From JAIYDQ01 sp034408855 (GTDB lineage Bacteria > Planctomycetota > Planctomycetia > Pirellulales > Pirellulaceae), in NCBI GenBank assembly GCA_034408855.1, contig JAWXCK010000253.1:1-64000 (forward strand): 64,000 bases of DNA, given 5' to 3'. The notes below the pieces were generated by a model, which was given only the letters and a program-made list of their open reading frames with translations, made no database searches and was not told the DNA's origin. A program made the translations under genes and the position numbers. Every line of letters starts with the position of its first letter. Position 1 is the stretch's first letter. This document shows, one piece after another, positions 37,891 to 46,755 of the stretch.

Positions 37891-37931
37891 TAAAAAAGGC
37901 CACCGATGCAACGAATCGCATCGGTGGCCTT
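37891..37931 (-). terminator. Rho-independent terminator of the first DUF1559 gene
   Basis: Exact 14-base arms at 37896-37909 and 37918-37931 (GGCCACCGATGC and its complement) close an 8-base loop. On the minus strand the hairpin is followed by TTTTTTA. It lies 48 bases after the stop at 37979. Confidence 0.88.
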
Positions 37932-37978
37932 GATTGATCTAGCACGTCTTGCAAAAGCAAGACGGCTGTTTCGATGAA

Positions 37979-39286
37979 CTATTGGCTACTCGCATCGGCA
38001 CCTGGTTCAGCCGAATTTCGAGTTCCCATTGCTCCCCAAACACCGAACGGTGACGGACCATTCCAGTTCGTGGAAGCGCTCCATGGATGGCCCATGGTCG
38101 TTCCGCCCCATAGATTAGTTCTGCCTGGTGCATGGTAACCCCCGGCCGCTGTTGAAGCAGCGGTACCTACTTCAGGGTTCGTCGTATCGATGGAATCGGA
38201 GACGAAACGAATCGCATTGTCAAACATAACAACGTGCGCACCACCGATGTGATAGCTTGACGCAGACATAATCCCGTCAATATCACCCGCAACACCAGCG
38301 TTGCCAGTATCAATCGGGTCGAAGCAGCTTGGACCGTTAGGACCGTTAATGGTATTAAATCCAGACATCAACACAGATCGATCCAACCAAGCTGTTCCGC
38401 GACTTGGATATACCGTCGTCACGGCAGGTGCTGGTTTAAAGACACCTGCTTGAACCAGGGCGCGGCAAGCCAAGACATCGACTGTCCGGAACATTGAACC
38501 GATTGCCATTACGGTAGGCGCTGCAACGACGTTTCCCTGAATTCTAGTCCTGTTTGCGACAACCGCTTGATCGATCACATTCGAAGCAGGAGTTGCAGCC
38601 TCGCCAAACATGATCGTGTTCGACGTTCCGTCAACTACGGCCGCTAATGTATATTGGAAACCACCGCCAAACATACCTCGCGTGTGCTCCTGGGCGATAT
38701 TCCACTCCCAGTTACCACGATCGCTATCGCCGACGCAAAACATATAGTTAAGTCGCGCAATGCCTTGACGACTGTTCCAGTTGTTGGTCTTGCGACCTGG
38801 ATCCGATGGGCAACGCATAAATCCAATTTGAGTCAAGTTAGGATGATAATTGCCGTGTTGGGAATGTCTAAACGTTGTGGTTCCTGGGGTTTGACCATAA
38901 GGACCATAAGTAATGGAAGTGTTTGCAGTGTTCGTCTTTCGACTATATCCGCCTTGGATTTCGTTATATATCTGGGTTGCCTCCATAAAGGGTAGCAATC
39001 CAATAATCCCAGACCAACGTCGATTACCGCCGATCGTGTTGCCCGTCCCGGCACTAGCATTTGCTCGGTGAATACCGCTACCTAGTGGAGGAATCAACTT
39101 AAACGAGCCTTCGTAATTCAGCACGGCAATACCGAACTGGCGAATGTTGCTGCTGCAACTCATTCGTCGAGCTGCTTCGCGAGCTTGTTGAATCGCAGGC
39201 AATAATAGGCCCGCCAAAATGCCGATGATCGCAATGACCACCAGCAGCTCCACTAACGTGAAGCCCTTTCTAAACATCTTCTTCAT
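37979..39286 (-). CDS. DUF1559 family protein with prepilin-like N-terminus (copy 1)
   Basis: 435 residues from the ATG at 39286 (MKKMFRKGFTLVELLVV); the longer frame from 39451 adds an unrelated segment. The N-terminus is a type IV pilin/pseudopilin signal (KGFTLVELLVVIAIIGILAG) followed by the planctomycete motif REAARRMSCSSN and YEGSFKLIPPLG. The rest is the DUF1559 domain, ending with a FDNAIRFVSDSID segment and WGAMGTRNSAEPGADASSQ. A prepilin peptidase probably processes it, after which it would reach the cell surface. The function of this very numerous family is not known. A near copy follows at 39720-41009. Confidence 0.9.
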   Translation of the reverse strand: MKKMFRKGFTLVELLVVIAIIGILAGLLLPAIQQAREAARRMSCSSNIRQFGIAVLNYEGSFKLIPPLGSGIHRANASAGTGNTIGGNRRWSGIIGLLPFMEATQIYNEIQGGYSRKTNTANTSITYGPYGQTPGTTTFRHSQHGNYHPNLTQIGFMRCPSDPGRKTNNWNSRQGIARLNYMFCVGDSDRGNWEWNIAQEHTRGMFGGGFQYTLAAVVDGTSNTIMFGEAATPASNVIDQAVVANRTRIQGNVVAAPTVMAIGSMFRTVDVLACRALVQAGVFKPAPAVTTVYPSRGTAWLDRSVLMSGFNTINGPNGPSCFDPIDTGNAGVAGDIDGIMSASSYHIGGAHVVMFDNAIRFVSDSIDTTNPEVGTAASTAAGGYHAPGRTNLWGGTTMGHPWSASTNWNGPSPFGVWGAMGTRNSAEPGADASSQ

Positions 39287-39719
39287 AACAAAAAACTCCA
39301 TAGACAAAGATAACGCTCGCGATTGCCAAAATAGCAACGCGAAAACAATACAAAAACTACCGATAGCAATTGTACCAAAGCGACCGATTCCGTCAATCGA
39401 TGGTTTTAACGGCGTCGCAAACCACCTTGAAACAAAAGCCGCGAATTTCATCAGCAGATGTTGTTCCAGACCGCAGGAAAATTACCAGTTTTGAATTAAA
39501 GTTCCGCGTTCGTGGTTGCAGTTCCGCCCGGTTTCGACGCTTTATCGGACGGCTCGCGCCGTTCCGCTTACCTTAGCCATGCGACATTCGGGGCTTGCCA
39601 CCGTCGATCGCATCTTTGGGTACTATAAGGGCGACCACCTGAATTCCGGTAAAAGAAAGATAGCCCGCGAAGCGGGCAGTCTCGCGTTTACCGAAGGGAC
39701 GACAAGGGTCCAACAAAAA
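39287..39719. other. 433-base gap between the DUF1559 copies
   Basis: Apart from a terminator at the 39650-39677 end, I see no gene. The region must hold the promoter of copy 1 on the minus strand. A small palindrome GGACGGCTCGCGCCGTTCC near 39549-39567 resembles the ends of the family A elements. The open frame reaching 39451 is an in-frame extension without family similarity. Confidence 0.5.
39650..39677 (-). terminator. Rho-independent terminator of the second DUF1559 gene
   Basis: GCCCGC (39663-39668) and GCGGGC (39672-39677) pair across GAA. On the minus strand a T-rich run (TATCTTTCTTTT) follows. It lies 43 bases after the stop at 39720. Confidence 0.75.
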
Positions 39720-41009
39720 TTACTGGCTACTGGCATCGGCACCTGGTTCTGCCGAATTTCGAGTTCCCATGGCTCCCCAAACACCGAACGTTGACGGTCC
39801 GTTCCAGTTATTAGACTGCCGCCATGTCTGACTATTCGCACCACCGTATCGATCGGTTCGACCGGGTGCGGTGTATCCGCCGGCACTGGTTTGTGCGGTT
39901 GCACCCGGTTCCGGATTGGTCGTGTCGATCGAATCCGAAATAAATCGAACCGCATTGTCGAACATTACCACGTGCGCACCACCAGTGTGGTAGCTCGAGG
40001 CTGGCAATATCCCGTCGATAATACCATTGGCGTTTCCCGTATCTACTGGATCGTAACAGTTAGAGCTGTTGGGCCCGCTGATCGTATTAAACCCGGAATA
40101 GCATGGAGGGCGATGCAACCATCTTGTTCCGCGTCGCGCTTGAGCATTCGTGATCGTTGGCAAATACACGCCAGCTCGGGCTAGATTGCGGCAAGCTATT
40201 ACGTCGATCGATCGGAAAGGGGCACCGGCAACGGCTGTCGTCGGAGCAATCACTAAATTGCCTTGAACCTTGATTCTATTGCCAGTAATCGCGTTGAGTG
40301 CATTGGATGCAGGCGTAGCTGCTTCGCCAAACATGATCGTGTTCGACGTTCCATCGACTGCGGCGGCCAATGTGTATTGGAATCCGGCTAGGAACAAGCC
40401 CCGCGTATGCTCCTGGTTAAGACTGGATTCGTAGTGCCCGCGATCGCTATCGCCGAGACAGAACATATAGTTCAACCTCGCAATAGACGATTCCACGTTC
40501 CAATTGTTAGTTTTTCGGCCAGGATCGGATGGGCAGCGCATGAAGCCAATCTGAGTCAAGTTCGGGTGATAATTGCCATTTTGGGGAGATCTAAACGTTG
40601 TGGTTCCTGGGATTTGACCATACGGACCATAGGTGATCGACGCGTTTGCAGTGTTAGTCTTTCGTGTATAACCACCGACAATCTCATTATAAACGGCGGT
40701 TGCTTCCATGAACGGAAGCAACCCGATGATCCCGCTCCAATATTGGCTGCCGGTAAGCGGTGTTTGATAACCGTACTGTGGAGACGCATGGTGAATACCG
40801 GCTCCCAGCGGCGGTAAAAGCTTATACGAACCTTCATAATTCAGCACGGCTATGCCGAACTGGCGAATGTTGCTGCTGCAGCTCATGCGTCGAGCTGCTT
40901 CGCGAGCTTGTTGGATGGCTGGCAATAATAGCCCAGCCAGAATGCCAATGATAGCGATGACCACAAGCAGCTCCACTAACGTGAAGCCTTTCCGAAACAA
41001 TTTTTTCAT
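39720..41009 (-). CDS. DUF1559 family protein with prepilin-like N-terminus (copy 2)
   Basis: A protein of 429 residues, starting MKKLFRKGFTLVELLVV. It matches copy 1 through the whole N-terminal 75 residues with few changes, and the last 19 residues (WGAMGTRNSAEPGADASSQ) are the same. The middle differs more, for instance QYGYQTPLTGSQYWSG against TGNTIGGNRRWSG. It is probably a pseudopilin-like surface protein of unknown role. The two copies lie in tandem, each with its own terminator, so they may be expressed separately. Confidence 0.9.
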   Translation of the reverse strand: MKKLFRKGFTLVELLVVIAIIGILAGLLLPAIQQAREAARRMSCSSNIRQFGIAVLNYEGSYKLLPPLGAGIHHASPQYGYQTPLTGSQYWSGIIGLLPFMEATAVYNEIVGGYTRKTNTANASITYGPYGQIPGTTTFRSPQNGNYHPNLTQIGFMRCPSDPGRKTNNWNVESSIARLNYMFCLGDSDRGHYESSLNQEHTRGLFLAGFQYTLAAAVDGTSNTIMFGEAATPASNALNAITGNRIKVQGNLVIAPTTAVAGAPFRSIDVIACRNLARAGVYLPTITNAQARRGTRWLHRPPCYSGFNTISGPNSSNCYDPVDTGNANGIIDGILPASSYHTGGAHVVMFDNAVRFISDSIDTTNPEPGATAQTSAGGYTAPGRTDRYGGANSQTWRQSNNWNGPSTFGVWGAMGTRNSAEPGADASSQ

Positions 41010-41197
41010 AGATAAAGATCCCTTAGAAAAAAGAAAATATCAAACGTCAAAACGAACGTTCGAAAAAAACCGAGAACAATTACGAATACTTAATTTATCG
41101 TAGGGGAAGTATCCCGTCAATTATTATCCCGCACAGTGAAAATAAAAGCCGTTGGCTTTAGAGGCTGGGTGGCAGCGGGGAAAGTCCTCGACGCTAA

Positions 41198-41259
41198 AAG
41201 TGGGGTAAGCTTCCAGCTTGCCGACTCGATTCCTCGCAAGCTGGAAGCTTACGCCACTT
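41198..41259. repeat. Family E palindrome (GTAAGCTTCCAGCTTGC)
   Basis: Exact 17-base arms at 41205-41221 and 41236-41252 extend outward as AAGTGGG and GCCACTT with one mismatch. It lies just after the rdgB stop (41266, minus strand) and could end that transcript. Confidence 0.75.
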
Positions 41260-41265
41260 AGCCAC

Positions 41266-41901
41266 TTATTGAATTGACTCAAAATGCGACAGGGCATGAG
41301 ACAGTTTGGCTTTGAATTGCAGGATAGCTTGGCCGCGATGGCTGATCGCACTTTTTTCCGCAACGTCCAGCTCGGCAAAGGTTTTCTGCGTTTCGACGAT
41401 TTCGAAGAGCGGATCGTAGCCGAAACCGCCGGAGCCACGGCGCTGGTGAAGCATACGCCCCCAGCATTGCCCTTCGGATTCGACGATTATTTTCCCGTCC
41501 GGGGAAGCGAGACACATTGTCGAAACGTAGTACGCAGCCCTCTTTTCGCCTTCGAGGCCGACCATTTCCTTGAGCAATTTATCGTTATTCGCTTCGTCGC
41601 CAACTCCAAGACCGGCATAGCGGGCCGAGAAGACACCGGGCTCTCCATTTAAGGCTGGCACGCAGAGTCCGCTATCTTCTCCAATGGCCCAATGGCCATA
41701 ATGCATCGCTTGGGCCGTCGCCTTGATACGTGCATTTTCGATGAAGGTCGCTCCCGTCTCTTCGACGTCGATACGATCGGGCATCTCGGAAAGATCGACC
41801 AGCCTAAATCCGAGCGGCTCGAGGGCAGGACGAAGTTCGACAATCTTCTTCCGATTGGTGGTTCCAAGCAAAAGCGTTTTTGGGAATGCGTACTTCATCA
41901 T
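41266..41901 (-). CDS. rdgB: RdgB/HAM1-type XTP/dITP pyrophosphatase
   Basis: 211 residues from the ATG at 41901 (MKYAFPKTLLLGTTNRKKIVELRPAL follows a second Met); the frame from 41952 is an extension. Family blocks are TTNRKKIVEL, ETGATFIENARIKA, AIGEDSGLCVPALNGEPGVFSARYAG and GFGYDPLFE, with SHRGQAI near the end. It breaks down ITP, dITP and XTP to the monophosphates and keeps deaminated purines out of DNA and RNA. It is monocistronic as far as can be seen, with palindromic elements on both sides. Confidence 0.94.
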   Translation of the reverse strand: MMKYAFPKTLLLGTTNRKKIVELRPALEPLGFRLVDLSEMPDRIDVEETGATFIENARIKATAQAMHYGHWAIGEDSGLCVPALNGEPGVFSARYAGLGVGDEANNDKLLKEMVGLEGEKRAAYYVSTMCLASPDGKIIVESEGQCWGRMLHQRRGSGGFGYDPLFEIVETQKTFAELDVAEKSAISHRGQAILQFKAKLSHALSHFESIQ

Positions 41902-41972
41902 CACTCGACGGTTTTGTAGCGGAGCGGCGCAATCCGCCCGGTGTATATCCAATAATTCTTCGCATCCACCGG

Positions 41973-42126
41973 ACGGCTCGCGGGCTGTTGGTTTAATCGT
42001 TAAAAAGTCAGCCGTAGGCGTACTCGTTGCCTTTCACGTACGCCTACGGCTGAAGGTTAAACGAAATCCTTGCTGCTAGCGATTAAACCAACAACCCGCT
42101 CGCGCCGTACCGCTACGAAAGTGAGC
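41973..42126. repeat. Nested palindrome of families A and D
   Basis: Inner arms CAGCCGTAGGCGTAC (42009-42023) and its exact complement (42038-42052) lie inside outer arms ACGGCTCGCGGGCTGTTGGT... (from 41973) and ...ACCAACAACCCGCTCGCGCCGT (to 42108). GTGAGCG follows at 42121. The element fills the gap between secDF and rdgB. Confidence 0.78.
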
Positions 42127-42153
42127 GATCCGTGCCGCTCACCGTCTTCGCCG

Positions 42154-45100
42154 CTAGGCGGCTTTAATTCGGCTCGTCGATTGCTCTCGACTGGCTAGCC
42201 AAAGAAGAATCGGAGCTGCGACAAAGATCGAACTGTAGGTACCGACGACAATTCCGATTCCCATGGCGAACGCGAAACCATGTACACCTTCGCCACCGAA
42301 AACATAAAGCAAAAAGATGGCAACGATCGTTGTGGAAGACGTCAGCAAAGTTCGACCCAACGTCTGATTCACGCTCAGATTGATCATCTGCGAAGTCAAT
42401 CGTGGACTCTTCCCTTTGACTTCGCGAATTCGGTCGAATACCACGATCGTATCGTTCAACGAATAACCCATGATGGTCAAGAACGCAGCCACGATAGTTA
42501 AGCTGATCTTGAAGTCTTCGATCATGAGCACCTTGAGCGGTTCGTAAAGCCAATGGCTCAGCGCAATGCAACCGAGCGTAATAAAGACGTCGTGAACTAA
42601 TGCCACAACAGCCGCCAGGCCGTAGGAAATCTTCTGAAATCGGAACCAAATATAGGCGACAATGAAGAGCATACTGACGACCAACGCCAAGATCGCATCG
42701 CGCTGCATCTGACCGGCGATTCGTGACTCAATACGGTTCTTGGTTTGCCAAAGCGGTTCTTTTTTGAGTTCCGTAGATAGCTGAGCGGTAATCTTATCGT
42801 TGGTTGCAACATCGAACGGAATCTCAACATTCCATTCCGCGTAACCCACTTGAGATTCTGGCGTCCAATCCGTCGCGTCGACCGGACTAGCATTGACTTG
42901 CTCCGGTACTAAATTGCTTCCGGCATTCGTGGCGGCCGCTACAATTTTATCTTGCAATTCTCTGGCATCCATCTTCGCGGAATTCTTGGCATTTCCCGTC
43001 GAAAACGTCAACGTTCGTTTGCTCCTGGCCGCATCGGTTGCGGCCGCACCGACCGGTGAATCCAAAGCGACTGCCGGAGTTGCGTTGACGGCATATGTTT
43101 CGAGACTTGCCCCGGCGTTTTCTTCGGTGAATCCGTCGGTCAATCGCGAGGTCAAATCGGCGACGCTTTTGATCGACGTATCGAGCTTGAATACGGCGTT
43201 CTCTTCAAAGCCACTTAGCTTGACGCTGGTTAAACTGGTCTGAATCGGTAACCCTGCTTCGTCTTTTCCAAAGACTTTGGCGATCACTTCACGAACCTTA
43301 TCGACTTCTAATGGCTTCGTGATCGAAAAGATAACCGATGTTCCACCGTTGAAATCGATATCGAGAATATTCCTGCCGCGAAAGGCAGTAGCAACAATCC
43401 CGATGAGGATGAGGATCGCTGAAATGGTGTAGCAGGCAAATCGCATACTCATAAAATCGATGTCTTTGTCGCCGAGGAATCTCTTTCGAACGAAAGCGAT
43501 TGCGTCGGTCATTGAATAGCTCACGAACTTGCAACGCTCGGCAATGTCGAACAAGACGCGCGAGCAGAATACGGCAGTGAACATACTGATCACCAACCCG
43601 ATAATCAGCGTAATCGCGAAGCCTTTTACCTGGTCGGTACCCAACCAATACAAGACCAAGGCGGTGATCAACGTTGTAAAGTTCGAGTCGAAAATCGTCG
43701 TCCAAGCGCGTTCGAACCCGTTGCGAATCGCCAGTCGCCCGGTCGACTTCTTCGCAATCTCTTCGCGAATACGTTCGAAGACGAGTACGTTTGCATCGAC
43801 CGACATACCTACCGTGAGAACCAAACCTGCCAGACCAGGCAACGTGATCGGTTGCTGGATGATGATCATGCCTGCCAAGATCAATAGCAAGTTGATCAAC
43901 AGCGCCATCGAGGCGACCACGCCGGAGAAGCGATAGTAAATGAGGATGAATCCGATCGTAAAGGCGAGCGAATACATACAAGCTTCGAAAGCTCGTCTAA
44001 TTGCATCTTGACCCATCGCCGCCCCAACTTGATTCTCACTGATGGGGGTCTTGTTCAGGGCGGCTGGTAACGAGCCAGACTCGAGAATATTGACTAAGAA
44101 ATCGACTTCAGCGCGTGTGAAATTGCCTTGAATCACACCGGAGCTGCTAATCGGCTGGTTAAGATTCGGAGCGGAAAGTACTTTTTCATCGAGTACGATT
44201 GCGAGTCTTCGTTTGAAACCGGATGGGTCAGGACGGTTTGCGTACGTTAAGTCCGAAAGGCGCTTGGCGCCCGCGCTTTTCATCGCGAATTCGACTTCGG
44301 GGAAGCCGCTTTTGCTCATCGCGCGACGGGCGGTTTGAAGGTCGTCGCCGGTTACTTCGACGAATCGTTTGCCGCCGCGTTCGAGCGCGAGCAACATATC
44401 GACATCGTTGACACCCTTCGCGAGCAGCCATTTCTCGAATTCAAGCGGTCGTTCGAAAGAAGGGATGTTCTCGATAATTTGACCGGTTTTATGGTCGCGG
44501 AGAATGTCTCGAGTATCGGCAGATTTGTAAGGAAAAATCCCTTCCTTGGCTTTTTCGTCGCGTCCGACAGCTTGCCAGAGTCCGACTACCGGCCGCTCGT
44601 TTCCTTCTCCGTCGTAAACCTCTTTGGTAAGTCGAAGGTAGCCATCTTCGCTGGCAGCTTGCTTTCTCGCCAACTGAATAATGCTCTGATGGTCAGTTTG
44701 ATTGGCAACAATTCGAAAATTGAGGATCCCTGCTTCCTGAATAATTCGCTTGATCGCATTGACTTCCATCTGATCGACGTTGGGAACGACGATTTCGATC
44801 TGATCGTCACCGCTGGGGCGGATCATGATTTCCTTGGTGCCCGACGGATTGAGACGTTGGGCTAGCCTTGGAACCAGCGTCGCGGCTTTGATCGGAGCTC
44901 GACCAGCTTCGACAACGGCTGCCTTCTTATCGAGTTCATAGATGAGGTTCGTCCCCCCTATGATGTCTGGGCCATAACGAAGCGGCGTTGTCCAGATAAT
45001 CAGCACGCTGGCGACGATCGGTGCTAGAACCAAGCCGATTTTTCCGCCGTAGTCCGACATCTTCAAGGCGCGCGCAACCATTCGGCCAAAAACAAACGGA

Positions 45101-45231
45101 AGTACGAAAACTGCGGCAAGAATCGCCAGCATGGAGCCAAAACTTTGCAAGTTTTCCATCCAAGTCGGGGCAATCGGCGTAGTGTTTTGAGCTTGCTGAG
45201 CAAGCATCCAAGCGATGGATAGACCGTCCAT
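42154..45231 (-). CDS. secDF: SecDF fusion protein-export membrane protein
   Basis: A protein of 1025 residues with SecD and SecF in one chain. The first membrane segment is near residues 30-55. The SecD periplasmic part follows, with RLAIVLDEKVLSAPNLNQPI and VDFLVNILESGSLPAALNK, then the six-helix block with GLVLTVGMSVDANVLVFERIREE. SecF begins near residue 575 (FACYTISAILILIGIVATAF; LDIDFNGGTSVIF) and ends with LTIMGYSLNDTIVVFDRIREVKGK. It uses the proton motive force to help SecYEG export proteins. The SecF periplasmic region is longer than usual, with an insert around residues 660-800. YajC is not adjacent. Confidence 0.93.
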   Translation of the reverse strand: MDGLSIAWMLAQQAQNTTPIAPTWMENLQSFGSMLAILAAVFVLPFVFGRMVARALKMSDYGGKIGLVLAPIVASVLIIWTTPLRYGPDIIGGTNLIYELDKKAAVVEAGRAPIKAATLVPRLAQRLNPSGTKEIMIRPSGDDQIEIVVPNVDQMEVNAIKRIIQEAGILNFRIVANQTDHQSIIQLARKQAASEDGYLRLTKEVYDGEGNERPVVGLWQAVGRDEKAKEGIFPYKSADTRDILRDHKTGQIIENIPSFERPLEFEKWLLAKGVNDVDMLLALERGGKRFVEVTGDDLQTARRAMSKSGFPEVEFAMKSAGAKRLSDLTYANRPDPSGFKRRLAIVLDEKVLSAPNLNQPISSSGVIQGNFTRAEVDFLVNILESGSLPAALNKTPISENQVGAAMGQDAIRRAFEACMYSLAFTIGFILIYYRFSGVVASMALLINLLLILAGMIIIQQPITLPGLAGLVLTVGMSVDANVLVFERIREEIAKKSTGRLAIRNGFERAWTTIFDSNFTTLITALVLYWLGTDQVKGFAITLIIGLVISMFTAVFCSRVLFDIAERCKFVSYSMTDAIAFVRKRFLGDKDIDFMSMRFACYTISAILILIGIVATAFRGRNILDIDFNGGTSVIFSITKPLEVDKVREVIAKVFGKDEAGLPIQTSLTSVKLSGFEENAVFKLDTSIKSVADLTSRLTDGFTEENAGASLETYAVNATPAVALDSPVGAAATDAARSKRTLTFSTGNAKNSAKMDARELQDKIVAAATNAGSNLVPEQVNASPVDATDWTPESQVGYAEWNVEIPFDVATNDKITAQLSTELKKEPLWQTKNRIESRIAGQMQRDAILALVVSMLFIVAYIWFRFQKISYGLAAVVALVHDVFITLGCIALSHWLYEPLKVLMIEDFKISLTIVAAFLTIMGYSLNDTIVVFDRIREVKGKSPRLTSQMINLSVNQTLGRTLLTSSTTIVAIFLLYVFGGEGVHGFAFAMGIGIVVGTYSSIFVAAPILLWLASREQSTSRIKAA

Positions 45232-45423
45232 ACGTGTGAAAAATCCAAGTTACGAAAGAATTTCAAGCATTTTTTTCATACAGTTTCGGCGCGGCAATTG
45301 CTTCCGAAATCGCCGCCCAGTGCAAAAAACCGAACCGCAGAGTGTACGTCTGCAACTCGCTAGTCACAAGTCCACAATAAGAAAGCCAGTCGTTTTCCGC
45401 ATCGAATAACGCATTCTATGTTG

Positions 45424-45535
45424 AGGGACGAGGGATGAGGGATGAGGGATGATTTCGTTTAACTGTCAGCCGAAGGCGTACGTCAAAGGCCGCGAGTACG
45501 CCTTCGGAGGACTGTTAAACGTTTAAATCAACAAG
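45424..45535. repeat. Family D palindrome with a short GGGATGA tandem repeat
   Basis: A run of GAGGGATG-type units (45424-45451) precedes arms at 45456-45481 and 45496-45521 (CGTTTAACTGTCAGCCGAAG... and a near complement with three mismatches). TTTAAATCAACAAG follows, half of the outer arm seen at 37.7 and 42.0 kb. The 442-base gap 45232-45673 between secDF and lpxD holds this and no gene. Confidence 0.7.
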
Positions 45536-45673
45536 AAAACGATCAATCAACAAGCCATTGGCAAGTTCCGCTACCCCGAAATCATTGAAAGTTCTGACTC
45601 ATCTTGCCATCATGCGACGAAAACCGCTAGAAGGAGGCTGAAAAGGATTTAGATTGCCGCACGGAGCGTAACA

Positions 45674-46750
45674 ATGCAGATTAGTTTGGAAGAATTGGCA
45701 AATAAGGTTTCGGGCGAATGCCGTGGCGATGGACGCCAAGTCGTCTCGAATGCGCTTCCGCTTCACGATGCGTCGGAAGGGCATTTGACGTTGCTCGAAT
45801 CGGTCAAGCACATCCCACGTTTCATCGCATCGAAAGCCGTCGCGGCAATCGTGCCGCTTCAAGATATCGACACCATTTTCGAACAGACCGGTAAGCCCGT
45901 TATCGGCGTTCACGATCTCCACGCTGCATTTATCGATGCGATCCGTAGTCTGAGAACCATCTCGACCCCCAAGCAGCAGGGCATTGATCCGCGAGCGATC
46001 GTCGATCCTTCGGCTACGATCGGAATGGATGTCTACGTCGGACCCAACGCAACGATCGGTCGCGGTTGTGAAATTGCAAGCGGCTGCCGAATCCATGCTG
46101 GCGTTCACATCATGGAGCAGTGCCGCATCGATGAAGACTGCGAAATATTTCCTGGTTCGGTGCTCTACCCCGGTACCATTCTCGGTCAGCGAGTCGTGCT
46201 GCACGCCTGTGCGGTCCTAGGTGCGTACGGTTTTGGATATCGACTTCGCAATGGTCAGCATGAAAGGACCGCTCAACTCGGCTGGGTCGAAATCGAAAAC
46301 GATGTCGAGATTGGCGCGAACACGACCGTCGATCGAGGTACCTACGGTCCAACGCGGATCGGCGAGGGAACGAAGCTAGACAATCAAATTCAAATTGGAC
46401 ACAACGCGCACATCGGTCGACACAATTTGTTGTGCGCTCATGTAGGCATCGCCGGAAGCGCATCGACTGGCGACTATGTGGTGCTAGCTGGTCAAGTCGG
46501 TGTGCGCGATCATATTCATGTTGGCGATCGAGTTTCCGCAGCCGCCCAATCGGGAATCCTGAAGAGTCTCGATGCAGATGCCAAAGTGATGGGTGCCCCT
46601 GCGCTCCCCTTCCGCGAGGCGACTCAGATTTGGATCGCGACCCAACGTTTGCCCGAAATGATAAAAGAATTTCGAAAATTAGCCGCATCCGTCGCCGCGA
46701 TTCAAGCCACGATGCCCGAATCGAAGCTTCCCCATTCAAAAGCCGCATAG
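45674..46750 (+). CDS. lpxD: UDP-3-O-acylglucosamine N-acyltransferase LpxD
   Basis: A protein of 358 residues. An N-terminal uridine-binding domain (to about residue 100) is followed by a left-handed beta-helix of hexapeptide repeats (IDPRAIVDPSATIGMDVYVG; NDVEIGANTTVDRGTYGPTR). The catalytic His is probably the one in QIGHNAHIGRH, in the family position. It adds the second acyl chain in lipid A synthesis, using acyl-ACP. It is followed at once by lpxI, so two lipid A steps are encoded together, which supports an outer membrane with lipid A. Confidence 0.92.
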   Translation: MQISLEELANKVSGECRGDGRQVVSNALPLHDASEGHLTLLESVKHIPRFIASKAVAAIVPLQDIDTIFEQTGKPVIGVHDLHAAFIDAIRSLRTISTPKQQGIDPRAIVDPSATIGMDVYVGPNATIGRGCEIASGCRIHAGVHIMEQCRIDEDCEIFPGSVLYPGTILGQRVVLHACAVLGAYGFGYRLRNGQHERTAQLGWVEIENDVEIGANTTVDRGTYGPTRIGEGTKLDNQIQIGHNAHIGRHNLLCAHVGIAGSASTGDYVVLAGQVGVRDHIHVGDRVSAAAQSGILKSLDADAKVMGAPALPFREATQIWIATQRLPEMIKEFRKLAASVAAIQATMPESKLPHSKAA

Positions 46751-46755
46751 AAATC

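Noticed and set aside
39287..39451. A 55-residue N-terminal extension of the first DUF1559 protein
   Set aside because: The prepilin signal starts at the ATG at 39286, as in the second copy; the extension has no match in copy 2.
45424..45451. A possible CRISPR-like or microsatellite array (GAGGGATG units)
   Set aside because: Only about four 7-base units with no spacers; too short for an array.
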